From NCBI GenBank assembly GCA_027010005.1, contig JALVCM010000348.1, positions 1 to 9,077 on the forward strand: a stretch of 9,077 bases of DNA, written 5' to 3'. This DNA is from Thiohalobacter sp. GTDB taxonomy: Bacteria; Pseudomonadota; Gammaproteobacteria; DSM-19610. Below are positions 1 to 6,434 of the stretch, in pieces. The position numbers and the translations under genes are program-made. The notes under the pieces were generated by a model. The model saw nothing but the letters and a program-made list of their open reading frames with translations, was not told where the DNA came from and made no database searches. Numbering within the stretch: position 1 is the first letter of the stretch; each line of letters begins with the position of its first letter.

Positions 1-1
1 T

Positions 2-103
2 TTCAGGGCCTTTCTGAATAACCACTGGTTTGGCGCCGCGGTATTCTCGGGTATCGTGCTGGCCTATCTTGCCGGCGCAGGCGTGGTCGATACCGGCCAG
101 TGA
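2..103 (+). CDS. ubiA: 4-hydroxybenzoate polyprenyltransferase, C-terminal end (partial)
   Basis: Only the last 33 codons and the TGA stop (101-103) lie in the window; the gene enters from the left. The visible peptide begins FRAFLNNHWFGAAVF and continues as a hydrophobic helix to the stop. The F-x-A-F-x-N-N-x-x-x-G pattern followed by a final membrane helix is what I recall from the C-terminus of UbiA, which attaches the polyprenyl tail to 4-hydroxybenzoate in the inner membrane during ubiquinone synthesis. Catalytic Asp-rich motifs lie outside the window and cannot be checked. The tail after the helix (ending VVDTGQ) is a few residues longer than in the enterobacterial protein as I remember it. 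The gene converges on the nine-gene operon, with its stop directly against the stop of the TonB-like gene. The identification rests on a short segment. Confidence 0.72.
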   Translation, partial: FRAFLNNHWFGAAVFSGIVLAYLAGAGVVDTGQ

Positions 104-1048
104 TCACGCAGGCAGGAAGTCGATAGGGTAGGTCACAGTAACGTCACCGACCTGCTTGGCCCCGAAGTTAAACATTTTTATCCGCCTCAACAGTTTCTGT
201 TCCAGCTTCGGGTTACCCAGTTCACTGGAAACCAGTTTGATGCTGGTGATTTTGCCGGACGGGGAGATGGTCAGGCTGATAACCATTTTCCCCTGCAGGC
301 TGGGGTCCTTGCGCAGGGCGCGGTTGTACAGACTGTAGATCGCACCCTTGTTACGGTCAAAGACGATCTGGATGTCTTCGTAGCTGCGCGATGCGTTACG
401 GCTGTTACGCTGCTTTTTGTTGAGTGAAACCGTCTCGATCGAGCTTTTGACTTCCGTGGCGGTGCGGGCCGCCAGTTTTGTGGAGCCGGTGTCACGACTG
501 AGTCGGGAGGTATTGATGCCCTGGCTTGCGCTGCCGACCTTCGAGGTGATCAGCGAGCGTTCGGTCTTGCGCGCCCTGGTGGCTGCACTGCTGACCCGTC
601 TTGCACCGCGCAACTCATCGACCGACTGGTCACGCAGGTCGGACAGTGAATCCTGTAACGCGAGCAGGCCGGCACTGGAGGCTTTTTTGCGTGCCTGTTC
701 GAGCGCGTCAACTTTTGGTTTTTTAACCGGCTGCTTTTTGACCACTTTGGTGGGCGGTTTTTTCTTTGGCTTGACCTTCTTTTTGACCGGCTCGGGTTTT
801 TTCTTGACGACCCGGGGTTTCGGTTTGGGTTTTGGTTTGGGTTCGATGTGTTTTTCGAAAATCAGTTTGGCGACGCGCGGGGGCAGCTCGATCTCGTCCT
901 CGACCGGTTTCTTGAATACCGGCAGGTAGGGGATGGCGATCGCCAGTACAACCGTCAACACCAGGGTGATGGTAAGGATCTTGCGGAAGCGACGTTCGTC
1001 TTCCGCGGAAATCGACCAGGGCAATGAGAGTGAGTGCGAATAGACCAT
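104..1048 (-). CDS. TonB-like energy transducer with AgmX/PglI-type C-terminal domain
   Basis: A 314-residue inner-membrane protein, last gene of the operon. A short cytoplasmic N-terminus (1-23) is followed by one membrane anchor (about 24-42). A proline- and lysine-rich stretch (about 69-112, including KPKPKPKP at 71-78) resembles the rigid periplasmic arm of TonB. A Ser/Thr/Arg-rich low-complexity linker runs to about 220. The C-terminal domain (about 222-312) has the order: helix with Y-N-R-A-L-R, then PSLQGK, then a β-strand pair around SPSGKI, then LGNPKLE, then a helix and the ending V-T-Y-P-I-D-F. That pattern matches the AgmX/PglI C-terminal domain of myxobacterial gliding proteins, related to the TonB C-terminal fold. 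By family logic it would transmit motion of the ExbB/ExbD motor to periplasmic or outer-membrane partners. AGGAA lies 5 bases before the ATG and overlaps the TAG stop of the preceding exbD, so translation is probably coupled. GltG- or AgmX-like is a closer description than true TonB. Confidence 0.85.
   Translation of the reverse strand: MVYSHSLSLPWSISAEDERRFRKILTITLVLTVVLAIAIPYLPVFKKPVEDEIELPPRVAKLIFEKHIEPKPKPKPKPRVVKKKPEPVKKKVKPKKKPPTKVVKKQPVKKPKVDALEQARKKASSAGLLALQDSLSDLRDQSVDELRGARRVSSAATRARKTERSLITSKVGSASQGINTSRLSRDTGSTKLAARTATEVKSSIETVSLNKKQRNSRNASRSYEDIQIVFDRNKGAIYSLYNRALRKDPSLQGKMVISLTISPSGKITSIKLVSSELGNPKLEQKLLRRIKMFNFGAKQVGDVTVTYPIDFLPA
815..844 (+). repeat. GGTTTG-like microsatellite inside the TonB-like gene
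   Basis: Imperfect tandem hexamers of the type ggtttg/ggtttt/ggtttc on the plus strand. Read on the minus strand they encode the alternating Lys-Pro tract of residues 69-78 of the TonB-like protein. The repeat is explained by the protein's need for a KP arm, but tracts like this can change length by slippage in steps of one Lys-Pro pair without breaking the frame. Confidence 0.7.
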
Positions 1049-1056
1049 GTCGTTTC

Positions 1057-1563
1057 CTAGCTTTCCTGTGCCGGTTTCTGGAGTACGGCAAGTGAAATCT
1101 TGCCGAAACCTGCTTCCGTGCAGGTGGCCATGACTTTTTTCAACAGCTGGTAGGGAATCTCTTTGCTGCCCATGATAGTGACTTCAGGTGGCGCAGTCTT
1201 TTTGCCGGACGTCTTGATAATGCGGCGCTTGTTCTGTGCTTCCAGTGCATACTTGAGTGGCTCGATGGTCAGTTTCCCGTTGTCCGGGATATTGCTGACA
1301 CGCAGTATCCGGCTGCCCTGTACCAGGATTTCCCTGTCGGTCACCATGACCACGATATTCTGTCGTGGCTTCTGTTCAGAGATTGATTCCGGCAAGGCCA
1401 CATCTTTTGCGCTGGGCAGTACCTCGCCTTCTCCCGAGTTCACCAGCAGGAAGAAGACGAGAATGGTAAAGATGTCCATCAGCGACACGAGGTTGAACCC
1501 CGGTGTGGCCTTGCTGCGCTTGTGGTGGCGTTCCATGCGCTTGGCGCGGCGTGACATTTTCAT
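1057..1563 (-). CDS. exbD: ExbD/TolR-family protein retaining the transmembrane aspartate
   Basis: A 168-residue biopolymer-transport protein: very basic cytoplasmic N-terminus (1-20, rich in Arg, Lys and His), a single membrane helix (about 24-42) and a periplasmic domain to the end. The helix contains F-N-L-V-S-L-M-D-I-F; Asp30 falls where ExbD and TolR carry the conserved aspartate that takes part in proton conduction. Length and topology fit the family. ExbD works as a dimer inside an ExbB pentamer and couples proton flow to force on a TonB-like partner. The ATG overlaps the stop of the upstream exbD as ATGA. AGGA lies 7 bases before it, so this start is preferred over the ATG two codons later. 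In Myxococcus the corresponding role is filled by AglQ or AglS; I cannot say which of the two this matches. Confidence 0.9.
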   Translation of the reverse strand: MKMSRRAKRMERHHKRSKATPGFNLVSLMDIFTILVFFLLVNSGEGEVLPSAKDVALPESISEQKPRQNIVVMVTDREILVQGSRILRVSNIPDNGKLTIEPLKYALEAQNKRRIIKTSGKKTAPPEVTIMGSKEIPYQLLKKVMATCTEAGFGKISLAVLQKPAQES

Positions 1564-2093
1564 GGCTTGTTCCTTTTTGCAGTACGCAGCTTGCCGACCG
1601 GTGCATCACCAATGGAGATGGCGGGAAACAGCTCGGCCATGACAGCTTCACCGTCACGCTCGACACGTGCGACACGCAGGGTGTCCATCATTTCCACCAG
1701 CCGGTCATAGGACGTATCGGTTTCCAGCAGCAGGGTGATGTCCTTTTTGTCCGGGAAGCGTGCCTTGATCTGCTGCAGCATGTCGGATACCTGCTGCAGG
1801 TGGCTTCCGTCCGCAGTAACAGCGACGGATTTCAGCAGGCCACGTTTACGGTCACCGATTTCAATCACATCGCGACGCACGATCACTTCCAGCTGCAGCT
1901 GTTCCTTGTCGTCCTTTGCAGCCTGCTTTGAAGGCGCACCTTCGGTCGGCAGGTTGAGCTCCAGGATCGTGATACGCGAGAACACCGCCGTGATCAGCAG
2001 GAACGGCACCAGTATGACCATCAGGTTCATAAAGGCCGTTATGTTGACCTCGGCCGGTTCGCCGGTGACCTTTTTACGCCAGCGACGTTTCAT
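1560..2093 (-). CDS. exbD: ExbD/TolR-family protein with Asn in place of the conserved Asp
   Basis: A 177-residue second ExbD-like protein: basic N-terminus, one membrane helix (about 19-38), then a periplasmic domain with a long polar stretch (about 50-65). The segment V-N-I-T-A-F-M-N-L-M aligns without gaps to I-N-V-T-P-F-I-D-V-M of E. coli ExbD. This puts Asn23 (codon AAC, 2027-2025) at the position of Asp25, and Ala20 at the position of the conserved Pro. The reading is unambiguous and the frame is intact, so this is not a broken gene. I infer that the protein pairs with the neighbouring Asp-bearing ExbD rather than acting alone. Its ATG overlaps the exbB stop as ATGA, and I see no Shine-Dalgarno sequence before it, so it probably depends on reinitiation after exbB. 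Confidence 0.88.
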   Translation of the reverse strand: MKRRWRKKVTGEPAEVNITAFMNLMVILVPFLLITAVFSRITILELNLPTEGAPSKQAAKDDKEQLQLEVIVRRDVIEIGDRKRGLLKSVAVTADGSHLQQVSDMLQQIKARFPDKKDITLLLETDTSYDRLVEMMDTLRVARVERDGEAVMAELFPAISIGDAPVGKLRTAKRNKP

Positions 2094-2737
2094 CCGGCAG
2101 ACGCCCGGTTACGTTCGGTCAGAATGTTCAGGAACTTGACCGAGGCCATTTCCAGGCTGTCGACCAGTTCGGTCGTCTTGGTTTGCAGTACCGTGTAAAT
2201 GAGCAACAGCGGGATGGCCGCCATCAGGCCGAACGCCGTGGTGTTCATCGCGACCGAAATACTGGCGGACAGCATGTCGGCCTTTTCGGCCGGGTTGGCG
2301 TTGGCCACGGCGGTAAAGGCCTGGATCAGACCCATGATGGTGCCCAGCAGACCGAGCAGGGTGGCGATGTTGGCAAAGGTAGCCAGGTAGTGGGTGCGTT
2401 TTTCCAGCCGCGGGACGGTTTCCATCAGGCCTTCTTCCATGGCGACCTCGACATCATCACGACGCACATCGCTGCCGGCACGGTCCAGGCCGTAGCGCAG
2501 GATACGGCTCAGGGCGGCCTTGGATTTTTCGGTCGTGGCGACGGCCTGGCTGTAATTGCCTTCCATCAGCATCGGCATGACCTTCTTCCATACGCGCTGG
2601 TTGGTCGCGCGCGCGGTGGTCAGATAGATATAGCGTTCAGCGGCAATGGCGACGCCCAGCGCCAGCACCACCACAATGGGGTACATAAACAGGCCGCCGG
2701 CCTGGAAAAACTGTACGAGTGACGAATAGATATCCAT
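2090..2737 (-). CDS. exbB: MotA/TolQ/ExbB-family proton channel
   Basis: A 215-residue inner-membrane protein with the usual three helices: about 13-36, 117-141 and 157-186, separated by a cytoplasmic region (about 37-116). The second helix carries L-L-G-L-L-G-T (Thr133) and the third N-T-T-A-F-G-L-M-A-A-I-P (Thr166, Thr167), matching the pore threonines of ExbB and TolQ. Position 162 is Val, where E. coli ExbB has Glu176 and TolQ also has Glu. In the family, five such subunits surround two ExbD helices and convert proton flow to movement. The gene has the clearest ribosome site in the middle of the operon (AAGGAG, 2744-2749, 6 bases before the ATG) and follows the longest internal gap (28 bases), which would suit a subunit needed in excess over ExbD. 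AglR of Myxococcus gliding is a plausible relative. Confidence 0.92.
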   Translation of the reverse strand: MDIYSSLVQFFQAGGLFMYPIVVVLALGVAIAAERYIYLTTARATNQRVWKKVMPMLMEGNYSQAVATTEKSKAALSRILRYGLDRAGSDVRRDDVEVAMEEGLMETVPRLEKRTHYLATFANIATLLGLLGTIMGLIQAFTAVANANPAEKADMLSASISVAMNTTAFGLMAAIPLLLIYTVLQTKTTELVDSLEMASVKFLNILTERNRASAG

Positions 2738-2743
2738 GGTGAA

Positions 2744-2749
2744 CTCCTT
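2744..2749 (-). promoter_or_regulatory. Strong ribosome binding site of exbB
   Basis: AAGGAG on the minus strand, 6 bases before the exbB ATG at 2737. It lies in the 28-base gap at 2738-2765, the longest untranslated gap inside the operon, so exbB can be loaded independently of upstream translation. Confidence 0.75.
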
Positions 2750-2765
2750 GATGTAGTCCCTTGTG

Positions 2766-3062
2766 TTACGGGGTTTCGGCCGTGTACCTTGAGCCGTTTT
2801 TGTGAACTGTGTCGAAATATTGCAATTTGCGCCGGAAAACGTCCGGATCGACCGGCTGCAGGGTGTTGTTTATCAGACTGTTTACCGGCCGGTCAGGGGC
2901 CAGTGCCGCTTCCGGGTCTTTCCAGGGGACGATAAACAGTGCCTTGGGCAGTTCGCGGTTGCCGATAATGGACATGCCGTCGAGGTCGAGCGTCTCTTCG
3001 GCTTGCAGGGCCGGGGCCACACAAAATAACAGCAGGTAAACCAGTGGCCGGATCGATTTCAT
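2766..3062 (-). CDS. Small exported protein of unknown function, between TPR lipoprotein and exbB
   Basis: A 98-residue protein that I cannot assign to a named family. It has a clear signal peptide (1-21: basic start, hydrophobic core Y-L-L-L-F-C-V-A-P-A-L, cleavage likely after LQA), which leaves a mature protein of about 77 residues in the periplasm. The mature part holds D-L-D-G-M-S-I-I-G-N-R-E-L-P-K-A-L-F-I-V-P-W-K (27-48) and ends polar, without repeats or membrane segments. The ATG overlaps the stop of the upstream TPR gene as ATGA, with GAGGA 7 bases before it. Its place directly before the channel gene, and its tight coupling, argue for a structural or assembly role in the same complex. 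The function is inferred from context only; that it is a real gene is well supported by the signal peptide and spacing. Confidence 0.8.
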   Translation of the reverse strand: MKSIRPLVYLLLFCVAPALQAEETLDLDGMSIIGNRELPKALFIVPWKDPEAALAPDRPVNSLINNTLQPVDPDVFRRKLQYFDTVHKNGSRYTAETP

Positions 3063-3667
3063 GGTGCGGTCCTCGCCTGTGTACTGCCGCTGCGGCGCTC
3101 CAGGTCCACGACCCAGCGACTGACGGTGGTGTCTTCCTCATCGAGCAGGGAGAGGTATTTCCGGTAATGTTCCAGTGCCCGCGCAGGCTGTTGCAGGTAC
3201 AGGTCGTACAGGATGCCGATATTGCGGTGTGCCAGGGCATAGTCCGGGTTCAGTTCCAGGGCTTTGCGGTAGGCGTCGAGTGCGGCATTGAAGTCGCCCT
3301 GGTTGCGGTACAGGATCGCCAGCTGGTGCCACACGGACGGATTGTCCGGGTTCAGTTTCAGTGCATGATTGAGCGCATCGGTCGCCTCGTCATCCTTCCC
3401 GGTCAACCGGTAGGCGATACCGAGGTTGAGGTAGGGGCCGGCCAGATCGGGTTTGCGGGCAATAAAGGCATCCAGTACCGGGATGGCCGCTTCGTAGTTA
3501 CCACTTCGCATCAGCACCAGCGCATTATCGTAGTCACGAGGCAACTTTTGTTCCTGCTTTGCCTTTGCAGCATCCGGCGGGGCTTCGGACGTACGTATGC
3601 CACTGCAGCCCGCGGTCAGCAGGATCAACAGGGTAGCCAGCAGGGCCTTATTGAAGGACGGCGACAA
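3059..3667 (-). CDS. TPR-repeat outer-membrane lipoprotein (GltE/AglT-like)
   Basis: A 202-residue lipoprotein. The signal region ends in the lipobox L-T-A-G-C (Cys21); Ser at +2 predicts sorting to the outer membrane. After a polar linker come four tetratricopeptide repeats, at about 44-76, 77-110, 111-144 and 145-178. They show the usual spacing of Tyr/Leu-G-A/Y and P positions (for example L-G-I-A-Y-R and A-L-E-L-N-P-D). TPRs bind partner proteins, so this probably docks other parts of the complex at the outer membrane. The start is TTG at 3667, with AGGGG 6 bases before it; no ATG or GTG lies nearby in frame, and starting here gives a well-formed signal. The gene overlaps the end of the large TPR gene by 20 bases. 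In size, lipidation and operon position it resembles AglT/GltE of Myxococcus; PilF/PilW-type lipoproteins are an alternative, but no pilus genes are present. Confidence 0.85.
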   Translation of the reverse strand: MSPSFNKALLATLLILLTAGCSGIRTSEAPPDAAKAKQEQKLPRDYDNALVLMRSGNYEAAIPVLDAFIARKPDLAGPYLNLGIAYRLTGKDDEATDALNHALKLNPDNPSVWHQLAILYRNQGDFNAALDAYRKALELNPDYALAHRNIGILYDLYLQQPARALEHYRKYLSLLDEEDTTVSRWVVDLERRSGSTQARTAP

Positions 3668-6434
3668 AGTCTTCCCCTTTTTCCTGTTTGGCGTAACGTA
3701 CCGGCATCAATTCGGCGAGTTCCGCAAGACTCTTGCGTACCCACTTGTCATACAGTCCATCGGCAGTGCGCCGGGCATTGGTTTCGTGGACCTCGATGGC
3801 TTTTTCCTCGAACGGGTAGGCCTGTTCCTCGAGCAGGATTTCATATTGCTCGAGTTCCTCTGTGTTCAGGTTGTGCGGACGCTCTGATGTCATCAGTGCT
3901 GTGCCAAAGTCCTGGTAGATTTTACCAATGCGGAACGTAGCCTCGGTTGTGACATCGGCCACCTTGTAGGCGGCGGCCTCGGTGTAACCCTTGATCGCGG
4001 CTTTCATGTGCTTTTTCTTTTTCACCAGATTTTTCTTGAGTGGTTCCTTGAGGGCAACCTGGTGGTAGGCGGCCTGCTCGCCGGCAACCAGTGCAAGACG
4101 TGCGTGTGCGGCCAGGTAGCGGGTACGGTCGGAGCGTTGTTTGCCGGCAGCACGGTCTGTCTTGACCAGCTGGCGTTGCCAGTACAGCGCCTTGCCCGCC
4201 TGACCGGCCTTGCCATAGAGCTGGACCAGCTGGAATTGTGCTTCCATGGCAGGTTCGACAGGTTGCGGGAATTCCTTGATGAAACGTTTGTAGGCCTCGA
4301 TGGCCTTGTCACCGCGCCCTGCCTGCTGGTACAGGCTGGCGGTGGTCAGCCGTGCCTCGCGACGCAGGGCAGGATCTTTTTCGCTGTCGGCAATACGCTC
4401 GAACTCACCCGCGGCGCGGACCGGCTGGCCGTTTTCGCGGTAGAGCACGGCAAGCTTGCGCGTGACATCAGCCTGCAGTTTGTGTCCGGGGTTGGCCTTG
4501 CGCCACGGCTCCAGGATACGGATCGCATCCGGCCAGCGTTTCAGCGCAATATAGGCCGCTGCCGCATCGTACTGGGCCGTTACGTTAATCGGAGAACGGG
4601 GAACGGCGTCTGCAATCCTCATGAAGTGGCCGGCGGCTGCAGCCAGGTCACCGCTGGTGCGGGCCTGTTCGCCCTGCTTGTATATACTGGCGGCGAGTTT
4701 TTCCTGTAGTGCCGTTCGCGCTTTATCATTGCGTGGTGTGCGTGCAAGCACTTCCTGGTAGGCCGCTTCGGCCTTGAGGTAATCCTGGAGATCAAAACGA
4801 CTGTGTGCAATGACGGTCCAGGCAGACAGTGACAAGGCACTGTCGGCGTGCGGGTTTTCCGTGACCGGGAGGGCGGCAGCAATGGCACCCTGGTAGTCCC
4901 TGAGCGCATAGAGTTGCTGGGCGGCCAGTGTGCGAACCGGCAGGGCCTGTTTGTGCGCCGGGAATTCGGTCGCGAAACGCAGCGCACTGGTGATGCCGGC
5001 CAGGTGCCAGTCTGCCCGCTGCCTGCCTTGCAGCGCGGCTTCATGTTTCCGGTAGGCTAGCAGGGCGGCATAACCGGATTCGGCGGCTTTCTCATGCTCG
5101 CCATAGGTATAGGCAGTCCGTTCGTATTGCAGTGCAGCCTCCCCGTGCGAACCGGCGCTGGTCAGCAGTTCGGCGTACAGGAAGTTCATGTACGGCGCCT
5201 GCTTGCTGGTCGGGAACGCACTGAGAAACAGGCGATACCAGCGGCCGGCCTCGGCATAGGCGGCCGGTTTCTTCAATTGCTGTGCACGGGCGTGATAATG
5301 CTCGGCGATATCGCGCAGGTGGCGTTGCACCTGGTTCAGGACATCCGGCGACTCGTTGGGGTTATGTTGCTGCCAGTAGTTGCTCGCGGGCTGGTAACGC
5401 TCGACGAAGGCCTGCTTTTCTTCCAGCACGCGGGCGCCGAACCCGGCCTGTTTGTAGACATCGATAACACGCGACTGGAACAGCGGGGCTTCACGGTGTT
5501 GCGGGTGTGCCGAGGCAAACAGGCGGTAGGTGTCAGCCGCGTCGCTGTAGCGCTCCTTGGACAGATGGAGTCCGGCTAGGCGTGCATACAGCAGTGGTTC
5601 GTAGGGTTTGCTGCCCTGGCGCGAGAAATAGTTCTGGATGGCCTTTGTGTCACCAAGATAGGAAAAGCTCAGGCTCACAGCGCGCAAGGTATCATCGAGT
5701 CTTTCCTGGTCGGCGCGCGCCAGTCCGTCCGGCAGTTCGGTACTGTCGTGGCTGCCGAGCATTTCGTCCAGCAGGCTGAGGTAGGCGTGCAGGGCGGATT
5801 CATAGTCATTTTGCTTGAAACGGGCCCAGCCAAGTTTGTACAGCGCCTGCTGGTGGAAGTCGGATTCTGCCCCGGCATCGAGTACGGCCTGGTAGGCCGC
5901 TTCGGCTTCGCGGAACTGGCGGCGGACAAACAGGTATTCGCCGCGCCGGAACTGGGCTTCATCGTACTTGTCGTTTTCCGAGTATTTGTTGGCATACCGG
6001 CTCAGCGCCTGCATGGCCGGTTCGTCTTCGCCGGATTGTTCATAGGCGCGCGCAAGCTGGTAGAGCGCAGTATCGTTACGTTTATGGTCCGGGTAGCGTT
6101 TCAGTAATTGTGCGTAGAGCTGTGCGGCACGGGACGTACTGCCGGCCACAGCCTGGCCTTCACCGAGTGCATCCTGCTCTTCGGCAAGATACAGGTCGGC
6201 AAGCCGGCGCATGGCTTCCGGGACAAAGACATTCTCCGGGGATTCATCCAGAAACGCCTGGTAATGCCGAATGGCTGTTTTGCGCGGGTTGTCGTTATGT
6301 CGTGGTGGCGTTGCAGGTAATGTCGGAGCTTCCAGCGAGCCGATGGTAGGTTCGTGTGAACCACCCGGCAGGTGTACGGATGAGCAGCCGCCAAGCAGTG
6401 TCGCTATGAACAGAACCGAAGGGCGGATCCTCAC
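3648..6434 (-). CDS. Large TPR-repeat lipoprotein, 928 residues
   Basis: The start is GTG at 6434, overlapping the stop of the upstream gene as GTGA, with GGAGG (6442-6446) 7 bases before it. The frame is open a further 330 bases upstream, but that part lies inside the neighbour and reads like shadow sequence. From the GTG the protein begins with a short basic segment, a hydrophobic core and the lipobox L-L-G-G-C (Cys17) followed by Ser-Ser, predicting an outer-membrane lipoprotein. Most of the rest is a long solenoid of TPR-like repeats (about 45-795), recognisable by recurrent A-x-x-x-Y-x-x-x-L and by phrases such as EAEAAYQAVL. A basic segment with KKNLVKKKKH (about 800-810) precedes a non-repeat C-terminal region (about 811-928) with E-L-E-Q-Y-E-I-L-L-E-E-Q-A-Y-P-F-E-E-K and H-E-T-N-A-R-R, which looks strongly constrained. 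It is probably a periplasmic scaffold of the envelope machine, comparable to the large TPR Glt proteins of Myxococcus. Confidence 0.83.
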   Translation of the reverse strand: MRIRPSVLFIATLLGGCSSVHLPGGSHEPTIGSLEAPTLPATPPRHNDNPRKTAIRHYQAFLDESPENVFVPEAMRRLADLYLAEEQDALGEGQAVAGSTSRAAQLYAQLLKRYPDHKRNDTALYQLARAYEQSGEDEPAMQALSRYANKYSENDKYDEAQFRRGEYLFVRRQFREAEAAYQAVLDAGAESDFHQQALYKLGWARFKQNDYESALHAYLSLLDEMLGSHDSTELPDGLARADQERLDDTLRAVSLSFSYLGDTKAIQNYFSRQGSKPYEPLLYARLAGLHLSKERYSDAADTYRLFASAHPQHREAPLFQSRVIDVYKQAGFGARVLEEKQAFVERYQPASNYWQQHNPNESPDVLNQVQRHLRDIAEHYHARAQQLKKPAAYAEAGRWYRLFLSAFPTSKQAPYMNFLYAELLTSAGSHGEAALQYERTAYTYGEHEKAAESGYAALLAYRKHEAALQGRQRADWHLAGITSALRFATEFPAHKQALPVRTLAAQQLYALRDYQGAIAAALPVTENPHADSALSLSAWTVIAHSRFDLQDYLKAEAAYQEVLARTPRNDKARTALQEKLAASIYKQGEQARTSGDLAAAAGHFMRIADAVPRSPINVTAQYDAAAAYIALKRWPDAIRILEPWRKANPGHKLQADVTRKLAVLYRENGQPVRAAGEFERIADSEKDPALRREARLTTASLYQQAGRGDKAIEAYKRFIKEFPQPVEPAMEAQFQLVQLYGKAGQAGKALYWQRQLVKTDRAAGKQRSDRTRYLAAHARLALVAGEQAAYHQVALKEPLKKNLVKKKKHMKAAIKGYTEAAAYKVADVTTEATFRIGKIYQDFGTALMTSERPHNLNTEELEQYEILLEEQAYPFEEKAIEVHETNARRTADGLYDKWVRKSLAELAELMPVRYAKQEKGEDFVAVLQ

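Noticed and set aside
59..100. Inverted repeats CTGGCC/GGCCAG and GCCGG/CCGGC near the end of ubiA as a terminator
   Set aside because: The arms are 5-6 bases with loops of 17 or more, lie inside coding sequence, and are not followed by a T-run.
104..3062. Tol-Pal operon
   Set aside because: There is no TolB β-propeller, Pal or YbgC, there are two ExbD/TolR-like genes instead of one, and the transducer has a Lys-Pro arm and an AgmX/PglI-type end rather than a TolA domain.
104..3062. Vibrio-type TonB2 system with TtpC
   Set aside because: That system has a long ExbB-like TtpC with an N-terminal periplasmic part plus a second ExbB and a single ExbD; here there is one short ExbB and two ExbDs.
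3044..3940. 298-codon open frame on the plus strand
   Set aside because: It lies opposite two well-supported lipoprotein genes, has no ribosome site or domain pattern, and its peptide is rich in Arg, Gln, Gly and Val as expected for a shadow frame.
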